Shown: positions 22,201 to 35,000 of the stretch, in pieces
Layout: each line of letters begins with the position of its first letter
Numbering within the stretch: the stretch's first letter is position 1
Assembly (NCBI RefSeq): GCF_901709675.1
Contig: NC_051095.1
Span: 21,079,956 to 21,143,955, forward strand
Direction of reading: 5' to 3'
Length of the DNA: 64,000 nucleotides
Origin: Syngnathus acus
Taxonomy: Eukaryota; Chordata; Actinopteri; Syngnathiformes; Syngnathidae
Notes under the pieces: model-generated
Told to the model about the DNA's origin: nothing
What the model saw: the letters and a program-made list of their open reading frames with translations, nothing else
Database searches by the model: none
Translations under genes and position numbers: made by a program

Positions 22201-25126
22201 GGGCTGATGTGTCCGTCTGAGAGTCCAGGCTCGTAGGACTGGCCCCCAAAGGAGACCGAACAGTGACACTGGGCAGACGCTTGGGAGTGTTTTTAATTGC
22301 CTGACGAGCTGGAAGACAAATGAGAGTCAGAGAATAATATATGCATCTATTGAACTCCTGACATATGCATGATCATCACTTTCTCATGGAATCCTCACAT
22401 CTCTAAAACCACAACTTTTAAGGAAATCAAACAGTGGCATATTTCTTGAGGGGAAAAAGCTTTAACAGTTAACCAAAGCTATTACAGCGATTGTTTTTTT
22501 GGGACAAATTACTCATACGTAACTACCCAGTTTTTCCTCATTATTGTCTAACAAAACAGACTTTAATTTTGAGGAGACATCATGTCGCAATGTTACCGCA
22601 CAGTCAAAAAAAAATGGATTTACGATACTTCTCAGACAGTTCAAGTGTTCAACAGAGATTTGCTCTCAATTTTTTTCAACACTTTACACAGGTTAATAAT
22701 CTGTATAAATAACACAATAAGTATTCTTATAATAATAAGAATTTATGAAAAAAAACTAAATTGACTAAATTAGTACATAGATTCCAGCCTGACCATAGCA
22801 CGATACGTACAAAAAAGGAGTGATTCCTGACCTGGCTACCGTGTCAAACAAGTGTGCAGGGAGAAAATTATTATGTAACGTAATTTTGGTTTTGTGGATT
22901 TGCCTTCGGTACAACTTAGGAATTTTCAAAAGCTAATTTCTGAAATGCATATTCTTTGACATTTTCCACCTTGATATGCCATTTCTGTTGCTTTTCTCTT
23001 CTGCTCTGCCTCCTCCTCCTCTTGCTTCTTTTTTCTGCCACAGAGAATTGAAAGAAATGGAAGGAAAAGTGACATTTTGACATGGATGGTTTAACAAATG
23101 AAAGAAATGAAAACTGATTGAACAAATCTTACAATGTTATCTCTGCCCACAGTTCTTTCAGCTGGGGGTCCATGTGACCTGTCTGTATCAGGTCCACTTC
23201 CTTTTTCAACTTTCTGCACAGAGAGAAATCACAGATTGGGCGAAGGGTGTAAATGTTGCATAAGAAATTTTGAAAGCTTCCTTTCAAGGTCGTAGCTACC
23301 TGTACTGTTCCTGTGTGTCTCGTAGTAGTTTTTTCAGCTCCTCTATCCTCTCAGTAGTCAGTCTACGAACAATTACATCCTCAATGGTCTCAACCACCTC
23401 GCCCTTCTCACCACGCTTACGTCTAAAACAAAAGTTGCATTTAACTCAAATTACAAACGTGGCATAAGCTGTTTTGGTCTGACTATGTATTTGTGATCTT
23501 CAGTACTGACTTAGGGGCTTCTGTGGCTTCCAGCAGCTCAGAATACTGTGAGGCACAGTGCTGAAACATTAAGAGATGAATGAATAATCCCAGATATTGG
23601 GGACATCGATTAAATCCAATGCTGCTTCCTTAACAGACAACAGCTGGGATCTCTTACCTTCTGTGAGAACCAGTCAGGTGGTCGACCGGGCTCAGAAAAA
23701 GGCTTGATGGCTCTACTTACAGATACCCTAAAAGTATCGAAAGAGTAATATTCACTTCAAGTTAGGAAATTCATACAAAGTAATATTACTTTAAAGATTA
23801 GAAACATTGTACATAGAATGTACAAAAGCGATATTAAGTTGCCTGTTTACCAGTTTTGGTCACCACTCCTCATAACAGAAGAGGCCAGGCACAGTTTCTC
23901 CCTGACTGACCATGGCTCTGTTGGGCCAACATTCAGAATTTTATGCTCTGGAACAAAGCAGAGACACGGTTGAACACCAATAAAATGATCACAAGTAAAA
24001 ATAAAACAATACATTTCAATTCTCAAAATTATGGAGGGGCATTTGGATATCGGTGAATAAGGAAAATGTGATATCAGAATGATGTCAAGGAATCATAAAT
24101 GTATGAGACCAAAACTAAGACACACTATTAGAAGAATAAGTATATACCAAATGGCGACTGTTGATGACTTTGTTATGCTATACTTAGTAAGTGGTATTTT
24201 CCCCAAACAATGAATTGGTGGATTTTTTTTTTAACATTTGCTGATCTGTTGAATCCGAAGGAACAAATATCAAACATTACCCAATTAATTTACAAGTCTC
24301 TAAATATTAGCATTTACGTTAGAAATGAAAATATTATACGTGTGCAGTTAAAAGTCATTGTTTTATTAACTTATTGCCCTTAAAGAAATGTGATTTTAAT
24401 ACTATAGCTATACTTTAAAAATACTAATAGAATACATTTTAAGGATACAAATGAAGAATACACGCATCTTGATTTAAAATATTGTGAGGAGTCAATCACA
24501 TATAATCATTATTATTAATATTATTTGTTATCATTATTGTTTTGCTACTCCTTGCCATTTACGTAAAGTTCTTTGGTTTATTTACGTTAAAATACAGTAG
24601 CGGACTATACAATAGAACATTGAGCATGTAATACAGGACAATCCAAAACTAAAAAGTACACGTAAAATAGGGTGAGTTGATGTATTCTTTTCCAAATAAA
24701 TTTATTGTAGGTTGATAGCCTAATTGATACTAGAGTACGTTACGTTTAAATTAAAATGTATTGCATGTAATGGAATATGATAGTTACAGTTTAAGTGACT
24801 GAAAAGAGAAAAGGCAGAAACGACAGTCATGCAAGGCAAGAGTACTGGCAGAAACAACAGTCATGCAAGGTAAGAGTACTTTAACAAATAGCTAGTATAC
24901 AATCTACATTAGCTTAGCACTGTCATTACGGGGGAACTCTATGGTGAAACACAAACAGCTACGCGATATTGCGTTTGTTTAAGGTAATAAAACTGTCATT
25001 TTCAACTAAACTAAGCTAAAGACAACGTTTGGAGTACATTTCCATAGGTTTGCATTCTAAACTTCAAAGAAAGACCTCTCGGTGGAAGAGGGGGGAAAAA
25101 CACTCACTGCCTATCCCGCTCGCCAT
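13177..25126 (-). CDS. brd8: BRD8, bromodomain-containing protein 8 (TIP60/NuA4 complex), complete
   Basis: Nineteen exons assemble in phase. In transcript order: 25108-25126, 23851-23947, 23658-23727, 23511-23560, 23300-23422, 23133-23213, 22970-23034, 22141-22308, 21696-21862, 21008-21104, 20548-20690, 19330-19768, 19219-19256, 18937-19139, 18779-18871, 18592-18660, 17666-17951, 15110-15154, 13177-13236. The product is about 770 aa (human long isoforms about 950), shorter mainly in the disordered middle. Residues 1-70 form a SANT/Myb-like region (EPWSVREKLCLASSV, RPPDWFSQ), then a charged coiled coil (KRGEKGE..., KKKQEEEEAEQKRK, about 85-170), an acidic Ser/Pro-rich centre (YMGDELDLETVGDIIAII) and one bromodomain (about 590-705) with MYNSSDHDVYHMA. 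The C-terminus is DGGTRGRR...KMKK, as in the short human isoform. BRD8 is a chromatin-reader subunit of the nuclear TIP60 acetyltransferase complex. The exon 8/9 junction is the least certain: the donor was chosen to keep phase. Confidence 0.95.
13338..13379. repeat. Poly-C run followed by (CA)n in the last brd8 intron
   Basis: Eighteen consecutive C, then tcccc and nine CA units. It lies about 100 bp upstream (in transcript sense) of the terminal brd8 exon. Confidence 0.95.
13814..14147. mobile_element. hAT-type MITE, GTGTCAAACTCA family, copy 1
   Basis: Ends are cagtatcaaactcattttt and gagtttgacacctatg, inverted relatives of the fish hAT end cagGGGTGTCAAACTCA. It contains the characteristic gggccgcat and gggccacataaaatgatgtg blocks. 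Flanks aggtaaat (13806-13813) and aagtaaat (14148-14155) form an 8-bp target duplication with one mismatch, as expected for hAT. It has no coding capacity and lies in the last brd8 intron. Confidence 0.8.
14166..14345 (+). repeat. Degenerate teleost non-LTR retrotransposon 3'-region fragment
   Basis: The phrases ggccttcctgtgtggagttt, gcatgttttccctg and gcgattggctggtggccaat follow the order of a very common fish LINE 3' region. It is heavily mutated and truncated. Confidence 0.5.
15110..15154 (-). CDS. brd8: brd8 45-bp exon
   Basis: This in-frame microexon encodes DMVPMASPAFLLSLF (human DSVPMGSPAFLLSLF). Acceptor ccttctgcag, donor gtaagtatg, phase 0 on both sides. It is isolated: 2.5 kb from the bromodomain exon and 1.9 kb from the terminal exon, and in human it is the branch point between C-terminal isoforms. 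Confidence 0.92.
15944..16055. repeat. 56-bp tandem duplication
   Basis: Units 15944-15999 and 16000-16055 share tactttactggctaata and gctcaagcaca with a few substitutions. It lies in a brd8 intron. Confidence 0.9.
17666..17951 (-). CDS. brd8: brd8 bromodomain exon (C-terminal half of the domain)
   Basis: Starts at RPMDLSAIKKNIESG after the acceptor tgttacag and ends at the donor gtgtgttgag. It carries helices Z-A to C of the bromodomain: FQRDIMLMFQNAVMYNSS, with the acetyl-lysine-binding Asn (about residue 678) preserved in the YN pair. It continues with a conserved post-domain stretch QFLATQLIMQTSES and ISAKSLRGR, nearly identical to human. The domain start (QKIWKKAIMLVWRAAANHR) is in the exons at 18779-18871 and 18592-18660. 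Confidence 0.95.
20110..20245 (+). repeat. Degenerate non-LTR retrotransposon 3' tail
   Basis: ctgggatgggctccagctca and nearby phrases match the teleost LINE tail (agctgggataggctccagc...). It is decayed and lies in a brd8 intron. Confidence 0.45.
24812..24880. repeat. 34-bp tandem duplication in brd8 intron 1
   Basis: Two adjacent units beginning ggcagaaac and ending aagagtact differ at only two positions (cgacag/caacag and aaggca/aaggta). Confidence 0.9.
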
Positions 25127-26269
25127 TTCTTTAGTGATAACAAGGCCAAGGTCCCAACTTCCGCCGGACGAATTTCAAAGATACACGAATGGGTTGAGCG
25201 AATATGGCCCAGTCCAAATTCCTGTATTCTAGCCTACATAGGCTATAGTGCGAATACTTGGACAGGGCCCGAGTACCTACAGGGTCTCGAGGAATCAATC
25301 GTACGTAAAGGTCGCTGGTTTATTGAATGTGACGAAGTGACGTGATCGACACTTTATTTGTTGCGACGAGATGCATCATGCACCAATTATTTTACACTCA
25401 GACTAAAAAAAATCATTAGTTGTGTTTGGTGCCTCTGTGTTTTCCAGCTATAATATTGTGAGTAACTGGGTGACATTTAGATGTCTATAATTGGTGTAGT
25501 GCGAATCTAGACGACGAAATTAAATCCATTAAATATTATATATTAAAAACTAAAATAGCTGTAAGTTGTATAAATGATGGAGAAATGTTGTATTACTATG
25601 TTTTAAACAATCATTGATCAGTGTACAGTGTAGTTTTTATTTCGACCAGGTTGAGACGTCTAAATCTAGACCTTATTATCGTATCATTTTAGACCATATT
25701 TTATTTAGGGTACTGTCCCCTTCAGGCAAGTTGATATTTTATTCTGATGCAGTTGAGGAGTTATATTTTGGAGGAACATACATAATTTAATGTATTTAAT
25801 TCATAGATATTTTCTGGTAATTGCCTGTTTTTTGCGTTATACACGATTACTGTTTGGTAAGATACCAAGTCAGTGAATTTAATAATAATAATAATAAAAT
25901 AATACATTTTATTTGTAGGGCGCCTTTCAAGGCACTCAAGGTCGCCGTACAGACATAAAATAGCATACACAATTAAAATATAAAAACAGTATAAAAGCAA
26001 ATTTCAATAGTTTTGATTGTATAAAAAGTGGATTTGTGTGTTCCACGTAGTAGACCTTATGAATAGTCCTTATGCTCTTTTCTGCAGAATGGTAAGTGAC
26101 TAGTGAAGTTTTGATTTTTTTTTTCTGCAAACCTCCGCACAGTAATGCATCCACTAAAGGTTATCTGTTTCCTACTTTATACATTGTTGTTAGCTACAAC
26201 GATATCTACGATCTACGAGCCGAGTGAAAAGTGCAAAGACGACAAAACAAAGATGTTCACAATCAGTTA
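25127..26269. other. Promoter/5' region of brd8 and intergenic spacer to gpc4
   Basis: It lies upstream of the brd8 start codon and beyond the presumed gpc4 3' end; both genes are on the minus strand. The first 200 bp are moderately GC-rich (gccggacg, ggacagggcccgagtacc) and probably carry the brd8 5'UTR and promoter; no TATA box is evident. An (AAT)n tract lies near 25880. No gene is seen. Confidence 0.45.
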
Positions 26270-28844
26270 AATATTGGCAGTCTTTATTTCAACAAGACTA
26301 AGAAATGTTGTTTAATATACATTTTTTTTCTTACAATTCAACATCTATCTCATCTTGCTTTTCCATAACATTTAGGAGATACTCTGACATGTAAAAATCT
26401 GTTGTAATGTTACGGCCTCTTTTAGAGACATCTAAAACGGCTGCTCTTTATTTACACTTCTCTTATTCTTTTCAGTTGTACACACACTCTCTCCTCAGAG
26501 ATGATAGAGTCCATTCAGTTTCCTTGTAGGCCAAATACAGATAGAGGATTACCCACTCCTGTCCAACTCAATTTAGTCTCAAGACTAAAGTTCCTCTGTG
26601 GTTAAAAAACACAGCATCCTGCAGCAGGACCAACTCCTGCCTGAAAACGTTCCTGTGGCCCGCAAGCACGCACAGTTACCATAATTTTCCAAAACACTAA
26701 ATCTGAAAGTTTGTCTTATGTTTAGGGTTAGGGGGGGGGGTTCTTCAGTCATCTATAAGTCATCAAGATTGCATAAGCACTCATAGAAATGTTAGTAATA
26801 CTGGTCAAATTGAAGTAGAGTAATGCCAATCCAATTGCTGAAGCTCAGGCTTCATTATGTTAAATTAAGGCTTCAAGATTTTAAACTGATTGCATAGGGG
26901 TTGGTTCAAAGTGAGATTTTTAACAGTGGTGTCCTCACTGATTCAGTCTATTACTGGACTGCTCACTTATTTTGAAGGCATCTTCATGAGAGCTTACAAT
27001 CAAGATGTCAATTACAAAGCCCAAAGAGAGGCAAAAACCTGGTGCACGGTATTTTCTGCCCATCTTTACCTGGGCTGGTTGTTTAAGGTCCGTCGTGGTA
27101 CATGGAAAAGACACTTAAAAATAATAACTTGAAAGACTTTGTGATGTTGAAGTCATCTCAATTTTAGAGCTGACATGGAAAAGACAACACGAAAGTGTCA
27201 AATGAATAGAAGGTCTAGTGTTGCGCACACCCTAAAGGGAATTTATGCACATGGCGGAATGGATACAATTCACTTTCATCTGAAATCATTTTACCATTGG
27301 AAGTTGCCAATTACTGTATATATATGACTGATTTGGGAAGGGGGGAAAAAAAACAAAAAAAACATCTATTGCATTCATTTTGGTTGTAGTTGTGACAAAA
27401 CTACATCAACCATTAGTTGAAATGATGAGATAGAAGGTGAGGATGGATAAATTACGGTTCATGAGGAGTCCAATTTGACTGGAAAAGGCCATGCATGAGG
27501 TACAAATGTGCAACCAAGACGCACAGGAACCAGTTCAACCACCTTAAGGTAGCATTCAAAACCCACTGTAGTACCTAATATAAATCATACCAAAAATAGC
27601 TATTAAAAAATACAGCACCTCTTCCACATAAAAAACCCTGTGTTAAAATAATCTTTCCTTTTGATCGAAGCACTCTCTTTTGGTTCTCTTGTCTAGACAA
27701 ATGTGTGAAACCTTCAAGCGTGTAAGACTGTACAAATTCAGATCTTCCATCGTGAACTGAGTTTACATATAGTACAAAAGCATTTGGGGGGCATTTGGGA
27801 CTTGTCGGCTTTGTCGTTTTCTGGGGTAACACCAGCAGTCACGCTCCTTCTCAGGCCTGATGTCAATTCACTGGGGCGCCAGCCACAGATAACGCCATTC
27901 GACAGACGCTTTCAACTCCATAATCACTAGATTGCACTAACATAGAGAACATGTATGAGGTATGACCTTACTACTGAACAGAGAAACATTGAAGTGAGGC
28001 TGTGATTATGCTCATACCCGACCAATATAGTCTGTGCAGGATTGGACTCAAAGGGAGCCCTCAAAGCTCTTGTAAAAACAATTCCACCCCCCTGAAAAGG
28101 GGTGTAACATCTTTCTTTGTATATTGTTAGGATGAAGTAAGGCAGCAGCCCTGACAAGACAATCTATCTTTCCAAGGCAAACGCAGAACAAAGAGCCTAC
28201 AGTTACGTTGAGAGAAACCAGTCAAGACTCTCTAGTCCCAGAATTTCGTACTGGCTGTTTGTAGGCATATGCATAAACGCAGAGATTCACAGTTTGCACA
28301 CAGAGTGATAAATGACTGTCAGAAATAAACGCTCATCATCACTGCTCAAACATAACGACTGCCATCTATGTTATGTTGCAGATCTCTGTAGGATGGAAGG
28401 ACAGCACTGATGAGGAAGCTATGTTCCATCATAGGTACCGGGTGCTGGGCATATATTGTAGATGGCAATCATTGAAGAAGGCACACACTCAAGTATTAGA
28501 TTCAACTGCCTAATAAGACACGTTATAGCTTTTCTAATGCTGCAGGCACGCCCATCGTGTAGCTCCAACAGAGAGCGCCACAAGGAGTCAAGATTTTACC
28601 TAGTGAGAAAGGTGGCTTTCTTGGCATGCGAATGAGATTGTTGTACACTGTTGTCCTCAAAACATGCAAACAAAATAATTAAAAGTGAAATTATTGTAAT
28701 ATTAAGAAGAGCCCCCCCCTCCCCCTTCCACAAATGGTGGACTGTCCGAGGGCCTGAAGGCAGTCTTGTTAAAGTCTTTCTGACGGTTTTCCTCTTCCCT
28801 CCATCCTTCTCAGTCATTCTCTTTGTCTCACAGCCCAAATACTT
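26270..28844 (-). other. gpc4: Presumed 3'UTR of gpc4-like glypican
   Basis: Sequence between the glypican stop codon and a minus-strand AATAAA (complement at 26283-26288, context gttgaaataaagactgcc). No exon-like open frame and no large repeat is seen. A 2.6-kb 3'UTR is usual for glypicans; the end is inferred. Confidence 0.45.
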
Positions 28845-29056
28845 TTATCTCAAGTGGGCGGCAAGCAGGGCCAGCCCGCAGAGTGCTAGTGCCATGCTAC
28901 CCTGCAGGGTTACACCAGCTGATTCTTCCCCCTGCACCAGATTAACTCGAGGATCCACGGGATTGGGAGGAGTGGAGAAGTAGATGTCCCGATCTGTGTC
29001 ACAGGATGGAGAATCGCAGCCGCTGCCGCTCTCCTCTCCTCCGCTGGCTTCCTCGT
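28845..29056 (-). CDS. gpc4: gpc4-like terminal exon: glycosaminoglycan sites and GPI signal
   Basis: Starts [14 protein letters not shown]: three Ser-Gly dipeptides in an acidic setting, the standard heparan-sulfate attachment context. A short linker follows, then the hydrophobic end [18 protein letters not shown] and TAA. The tail is shorter than in mammalian GPC4 and GPC6, with a likely omega site among the small residues before the hydrophobic run. Confidence 0.9.
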
Positions 29057-32000
29057 CTGAGTATGCAGAGAGAGGCGGAAAGTGATGTACATTGGGTCAC
29101 AAGCAATTAAAAGATTCACATTCTCACCGTTCTCAATTGAGATATCGTTGCCGTTGTATGCAGCTTTCAGCCAACTCGTCATTTCCTTCAGAACCGCAAT
29201 CTGGCTTCGAATCACAATGTCTGGCTTCGTGATGTCCACGTCCACGTCGGGGTTGGACACCTGATTGGCCAGCCCATTGCCAATGACTACTGCCTCATAC
29301 CTAGGAGACAAACTCATCAATATGAGTGGTGGACTTGAAAAATATTTGAACACTCAACCCTATACTTTTCAAAATATTCCATAAACGCATGTGGTGTGGG
29401 AACACTGTCTGAAATAGTTTACCTGCTTTTGGCTGTTCCATTCCAGCAGTCATCACCAGGTGCAATTCTCTCACCAGCACAATGAGTGTCTGGCAGTGTG
29501 GACCAGAACTTCTTGGCGTGTTTCAACTTTTTCTTTACATCACTCATCTGTTGTCGAAAACACACAAGTCAAGCTCCGCCCTACACAAAGACATCCAGTG
29601 CTTTATATAGAACACTTTACCAGTCTATCTAAGCTTGTTCCGGCAGCAGTGGTAGGGTGAAGGTTAGGGCTGTAGGGGCGGAAGCGGCCAGTGAAAACGG
29701 TTTCTTTGGCAGAACGCTTGGAGCGGCTAAGTTTAGGCTGGCCACATCCATGGAATACCTGTCAGAGGAGAGAAGGGTTAACTGCTATTAAGTTTGTGTA
29801 TTTCTCGCATCCGTCAAAAAGATGGAAAAATACCGACCTTCTGTGAAACTTGCATGCTGTTCTCTTGCATGTTCATGATGGCATCGGAAAGCTTCACATC
29901 AATGGGATCTATGATGGACTCGAAATTGAATGGACCGTCCAGCCTCTCAGCCAAACCAAGCATGGCATCTACAACAATTGGACAAACTACCGCGTTAGAA
30001 ATCATTCATGCAAAAGCACCTCTCATCACCTCAAACGGTTGCTATAGCGATTAATGTCCAGTAGGGGGAAGCAACGACTCAAAAGCTACTGCATCGTGCT
30101 GTGGCTCTAAGTCCCAGGTGGCTCCACACAACAAAGTTGAACAAAATGGTCCATTTGAAACACAAGCCACTAAGATGTGCTTTGAAACATTTTTGTTGCA
30201 TTCATATTTCAATCATCAGTATGCTAGAAAAGCTACAAAACTTCCATTTGTAATGTCACAAAAAGTAGACACTAATGATGATTACGTACTTCTTGCTAAT
30301 CAGTGTAAGGACAGGGAGAGTCCACACAAGTGAATCTTGTCACTCACCAAGAAAGTTGTTCCACTCTGTGTCCAGGTCTGCCTGGTTAGCCAAACAGCCC
30401 CGCATCACATTCAGACAATAATTCTGGCAGGGCTTCAGCGCCACTTGGCCCGAGCAGTAGGGACAGTACAACATTTTCATGGCCGCTCGCACACAGCTGG
30501 GAGACGCGTTGACCTGCAGGTCAGTTGGAAGACAAACATTGACTCAATAACATATTTAGACACTGACTATTTAGTATTTCACAAAACAGTATAATCCAAT
30601 CATCAATTAATCACTCCGTGCTGTGGAAAAACATGTCATAGCAGAAAAAACAAAGTGGTTTATGTTATCAGCCTGGAAGGGAACTGCAGCCAAGAATGAT
30701 ATGCGTTCAGAAAACACAGCGCTGCATTCCGAGAAAAAGGTTCATTTTGCTAGCAAAAGTGCGCCTCTTCCATTCTTACCGTCGAGACTTTGTTGACCAC
30801 CTGTGGCATAAGGTTTAGGCCACGCACAAATGTACGCGCGGCAACAAAAGCACGCGTCAACTGGATGCGGAGCTTGCGGGGCACGTCCCCAAAAGGTTGC
30901 AACTGCTCCGTGTGCCGGCTGACGCACTCCATGTAGGCGTCGCTGAATTCATATTGCACGTTGACCAGCCGGAACATCCTCTCCAGGAGGTCGGCCCAAA
31001 AGTCCGACAGCATGGACTCCAGGTTTACGGCCGAGCTGCCGGACACGTAGTAGCTCGTCAGGGACTGGAAGAAGTTCTTGAAGAGCTCGGCATTCTGCAC
31101 GTACATCATCCCGTACGTTCGTACAAACATGTTGTTCAGTGACTCCTCTGCATTTTTCAAAAGTTCTCGGAAGAACTCTGTAGGAAAGTGGAGACAAGGG
31201 GAGATTTGTGTCATTCCGAAACAAACAACCTTCCGTTCATGTCATTTAAAATTCTGACCATCGTGCATGCAATATTTATTAATTGCGCCAGAAAGCAATT
31301 GAGGAAAAATGATCTGGCTTCAGATACTTTACAGGGGTGTCAAACTCATTTTTGTCGCAAGCCACATCGTAGTCATAGTTTCTTTCGGAGGGCCGTTATA
31401 TATAGCTGTCAATGCCTTATACGCATTATATACAGTATAGGCTACACAAAAAACTAATGAAGAACTAGTAAAACCTTCAAACGTTTCAAAAAGAGGAATG
31501 GTACAAAAAAAATGCCAGCAAAAGTGAAGATAATTTGTAATTTTAGTATTGAGACACAGTTGATGCACAATTTGTCTTTGCGGGCCACATAAAATGATGT
31601 GGCGGGCCGTATCTGGCCCCCATGCCTTGAGTTTGACACTGGTGCTTCAATAGTTGCCAATCGACCACTTTACTGAAGCTCTAAGCCAAAGGATCAAAAT
31701 GTGCAGGCTACAATGCGGGCTGTTGGAAAACGTCTGGCTCAGTAATGCATTCAGCGCAGACATCTCCTTACATCAAACTGACCTTCATCAATGGCATTTT
31801 TTTCTGTTGTCACATTCCATTGGCTTTCCTTTCTCCCTGTTTCTCTTGGACAGTCCTTCAGAGGCCTTTTTCAATAGGATTACTGAATAATGAGAACTGT
31901 TTTCCCTCCTACATATGGACCTGTATGCCTTTTACCCATCCCAACATCTCCCTCCCTATACTGCTTTCACTTCATCAGTTCCTTCAGCCATCTCTCTTCA

Positions 32001-35000
32001 GTAGACAGGGAACAATGACCTACTTCATCCTGAGGAATGTCCAGCACCCCCCTTCTCCACCTACCCTCAATAATCCAGTCCCCCTCAGCCCCCGACTCTC
32101 TTAATCTGAACAAAATGAGAATTCCACAGAGTCACTGAAAAATGCGTCGCCTTCAGTCGTGCATGCATGCAAGCGAACGCTCGCAGCCCCCCTTTCACTC
32201 ATCTCCTTTCTATCCACTCTTGCTCTTCTCCCCCTCGCTGCTGCGTGCAGACAAAACTTCTGTCCCACAGCAGTTCTCTGGGTGCCCTATGCTCGCCTTT
32301 GAAATGTAAAGTTCCCATGCTCTCACAGAGGGAGACACTAAACGTTCCTTAGCCACACATGCGCGTGCACACGCACGCACGCACGCACACAGTCCCCTCG
32401 TAATGCTGTCACTTCCACTCCAGACTGACACACTAAAAAGAAAAAATGGGGAAGGGGAGGATTGAGGGCAGCGTGGGGTGGGTTAAGTTGAGGGCTTTTT
32501 TAACTCCAAAGCCCCACTGTGTTGCCAAGGATACCGGAAACACCGCAGCCCCCAAATCACATGCACAGGCACACACAGCAGATGACAAGAAACCAAGTTG
32601 TACTCTTCACTGACTGAGATTACATCAAAAGGTTCACCCGTAACCGTGGAATTTGATAGTAGCAACAACGTCAGGAAAAAGAATAGGTCAGGGTTCTACA
32701 TTCACGATGCAACCCAAAGATCTCTGACGCTGACTTGACTGGGACAGTGCAAATTTCCTGAATAAATATAAATCAACCTGCCATTTAATAGTAAATACTT
32801 ATCCATTCATTATGAATTGATAATCATTCATCTGTCCACTAACATCATTTCGTGCATCACGCTAAATCATTCCGTAAGAATCACTTTTTTTTTTTCGTAA
32901 TGCTTGGAAAATGTCAAATATTCAGTTAGATTTCATACTTCAAAAAAGGTAACTACGCTGAAGTAATACCCTCTTCAATGATAAGGTATCAAGACTATCC
33001 TAGTATACATAATATAAATAATCTTCAGGGCCACCAGCCAAAAAGTTGAATGTCGGACATGAAGAGAAGGACGATGGGGGAAAGGGGCAAGACCACGCCA
33101 AGAGGATGAGCAACATTGCACACGCATCTTGCAAAGTGTACGAGAAGAGAAAGGCTACACGTGGCTTGTTAAATGTAGAAGGATACAAATGGTCACATCT
33201 ATCCTCTGCAGTCCTTCCCCCAGCCATTCTGTCATCATGTTGCATAGGAGTCGTGGGCCATGATCTTAATCCATTACAGGAGCAGCCAGGCATTTTAACC
33301 CCCCCCCCCCCCCCCCCCCCCCCACCTGTGTTCCTTTAAACTTCTGCTCCTCCCAATCCCAACCCAATTGCACCCCTATTTGTGCCAATTAGTCCTTGCT
33401 CCTCACTCTTTTCTCATGGGATGTGATTCTGTCAGTCCTGCTGCTGGCGATGAGTGTCTCTTGTTAGGAGCCTTAATCCACGTTCTTAAATTCCACACAT
33501 AAGCCTGCCCCGCTGGACGGGGTCAGAGCAATAAGGCCGACAGACAGGCTGAGATCATGGCAAAGCGGGGAGAACTATTTCGGTCTCCTAATTGGCCATG
33601 ACTTCCAGCTCCAGACGCAGGGTGAGAGCGTGTCTAATCACATACACCACTTCCTGGGTTTGCTAGTGTGTAAATGCATGTCTGTTTTCATCCACGACTC
33701 GAGCTGCGTTTCGGCACAGCACTGCTCATGTCGTGTTCATGAACAGTCAATACAAGGAGAAGCACTTTGTGTGTCAACTCTGGGGTGTCCTGGAGTAGAA
33801 CCAGTAATTAATAGGACAGGACAGCAATCTGAACATGTCATAAGCGGTGAGAGGTATCAAATGGTCCAAGTGGAAGAAAGCGCAGCAGGTCTTTGTAAAG
33901 AGATCCCACATCTGACAGTCTGGAAAGAGCCCCAAGCTTCCTGCAGTCACGGGGGCGCACAAAAGGTAAACCAAAAGGAGGTTACAATTTCACCGTCAGC
34001 TCTGGGCTGACATCTCCAGGAAAACTGTGACTTTTCAAATGGACTGTATAACTTGCAGTATTCCACAATGAACTATGATGATTAAACCATGTTTGATTTA
34101 AGATGATCCACTCTTCATTTCCGCAACACATTTGCAAATATAAACCCGTGAATTTGTAACATTTATATATTGCTTTTATTTTGTTTTACCCCCACAGAAA
34201 ACAACATTTTCACTTAATTTTGGTTTAATAAACCATTAACCAACCATGGGTATTAATTTGAATAAAATACAGCCATGAGATGTCTGTCAAAATGTCTGTT
34301 CAAATTAAAAGATAATCTATGCTGAGCTGTAGGTGTGAGTTCAATTAATATCAGAAATTCAAGTACGTACATAATTAAAAAGATATGCTAGAATATCAAC
34401 CTTTTGATGCTTTCAAATTAACAAAAAGGAGGACAAAAATGGCCAGTGGAGAGGCACAAGATGGGGACAGAGGGCAGCGAAAGGAGAAAGCGAGGGGCGG
34501 GATGGAGTGAGAGCTGCCACTGCATTCCGACACGTCACATTCCAGTTCACATCTGGCTGCAATACACACGCACCCGCTTGCTGACAATCTTTCGCTCTCT
34601 TTCACAGACCCGCAAGATGTAAAGGTCTGTGACCCACGGATGCACAGGCGTGTACATACGGCACAACTCGCATACATAAACTAACTAAACTCTCAAGATG
34701 TCCATTTCGTCATTCTTTCCATCCCTTCATCTTATCACAAGGAACAGCGGCAGTGGCTAGCTACGAACACAAACAGTGCCACTTCCTCTGCTATTCTGCA
34801 GTGTTGCATGTTCCCAAGTGCTTCCGCCCTCCACGAGCGAAATCTGATGATCTGACTATTTACAGGCTACACGGGTGCGTACGCTGGGAGGAAAAGGAAG
34901 CACGCATCTGAATGTGTGTGGTCCGTCTGAGAGTGTGTGTGTGCGTCTCTCTGGAGAAGGAAAACCGGCAGAGGGGGCCGCTGAGGGAGGGCACCGAGAT

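Noticed and set aside
33630-34010. 126-codon open frame in glypican intron 2
   Set aside because: No homology or splice signals; it is located inside an intron of a well-supported gene.
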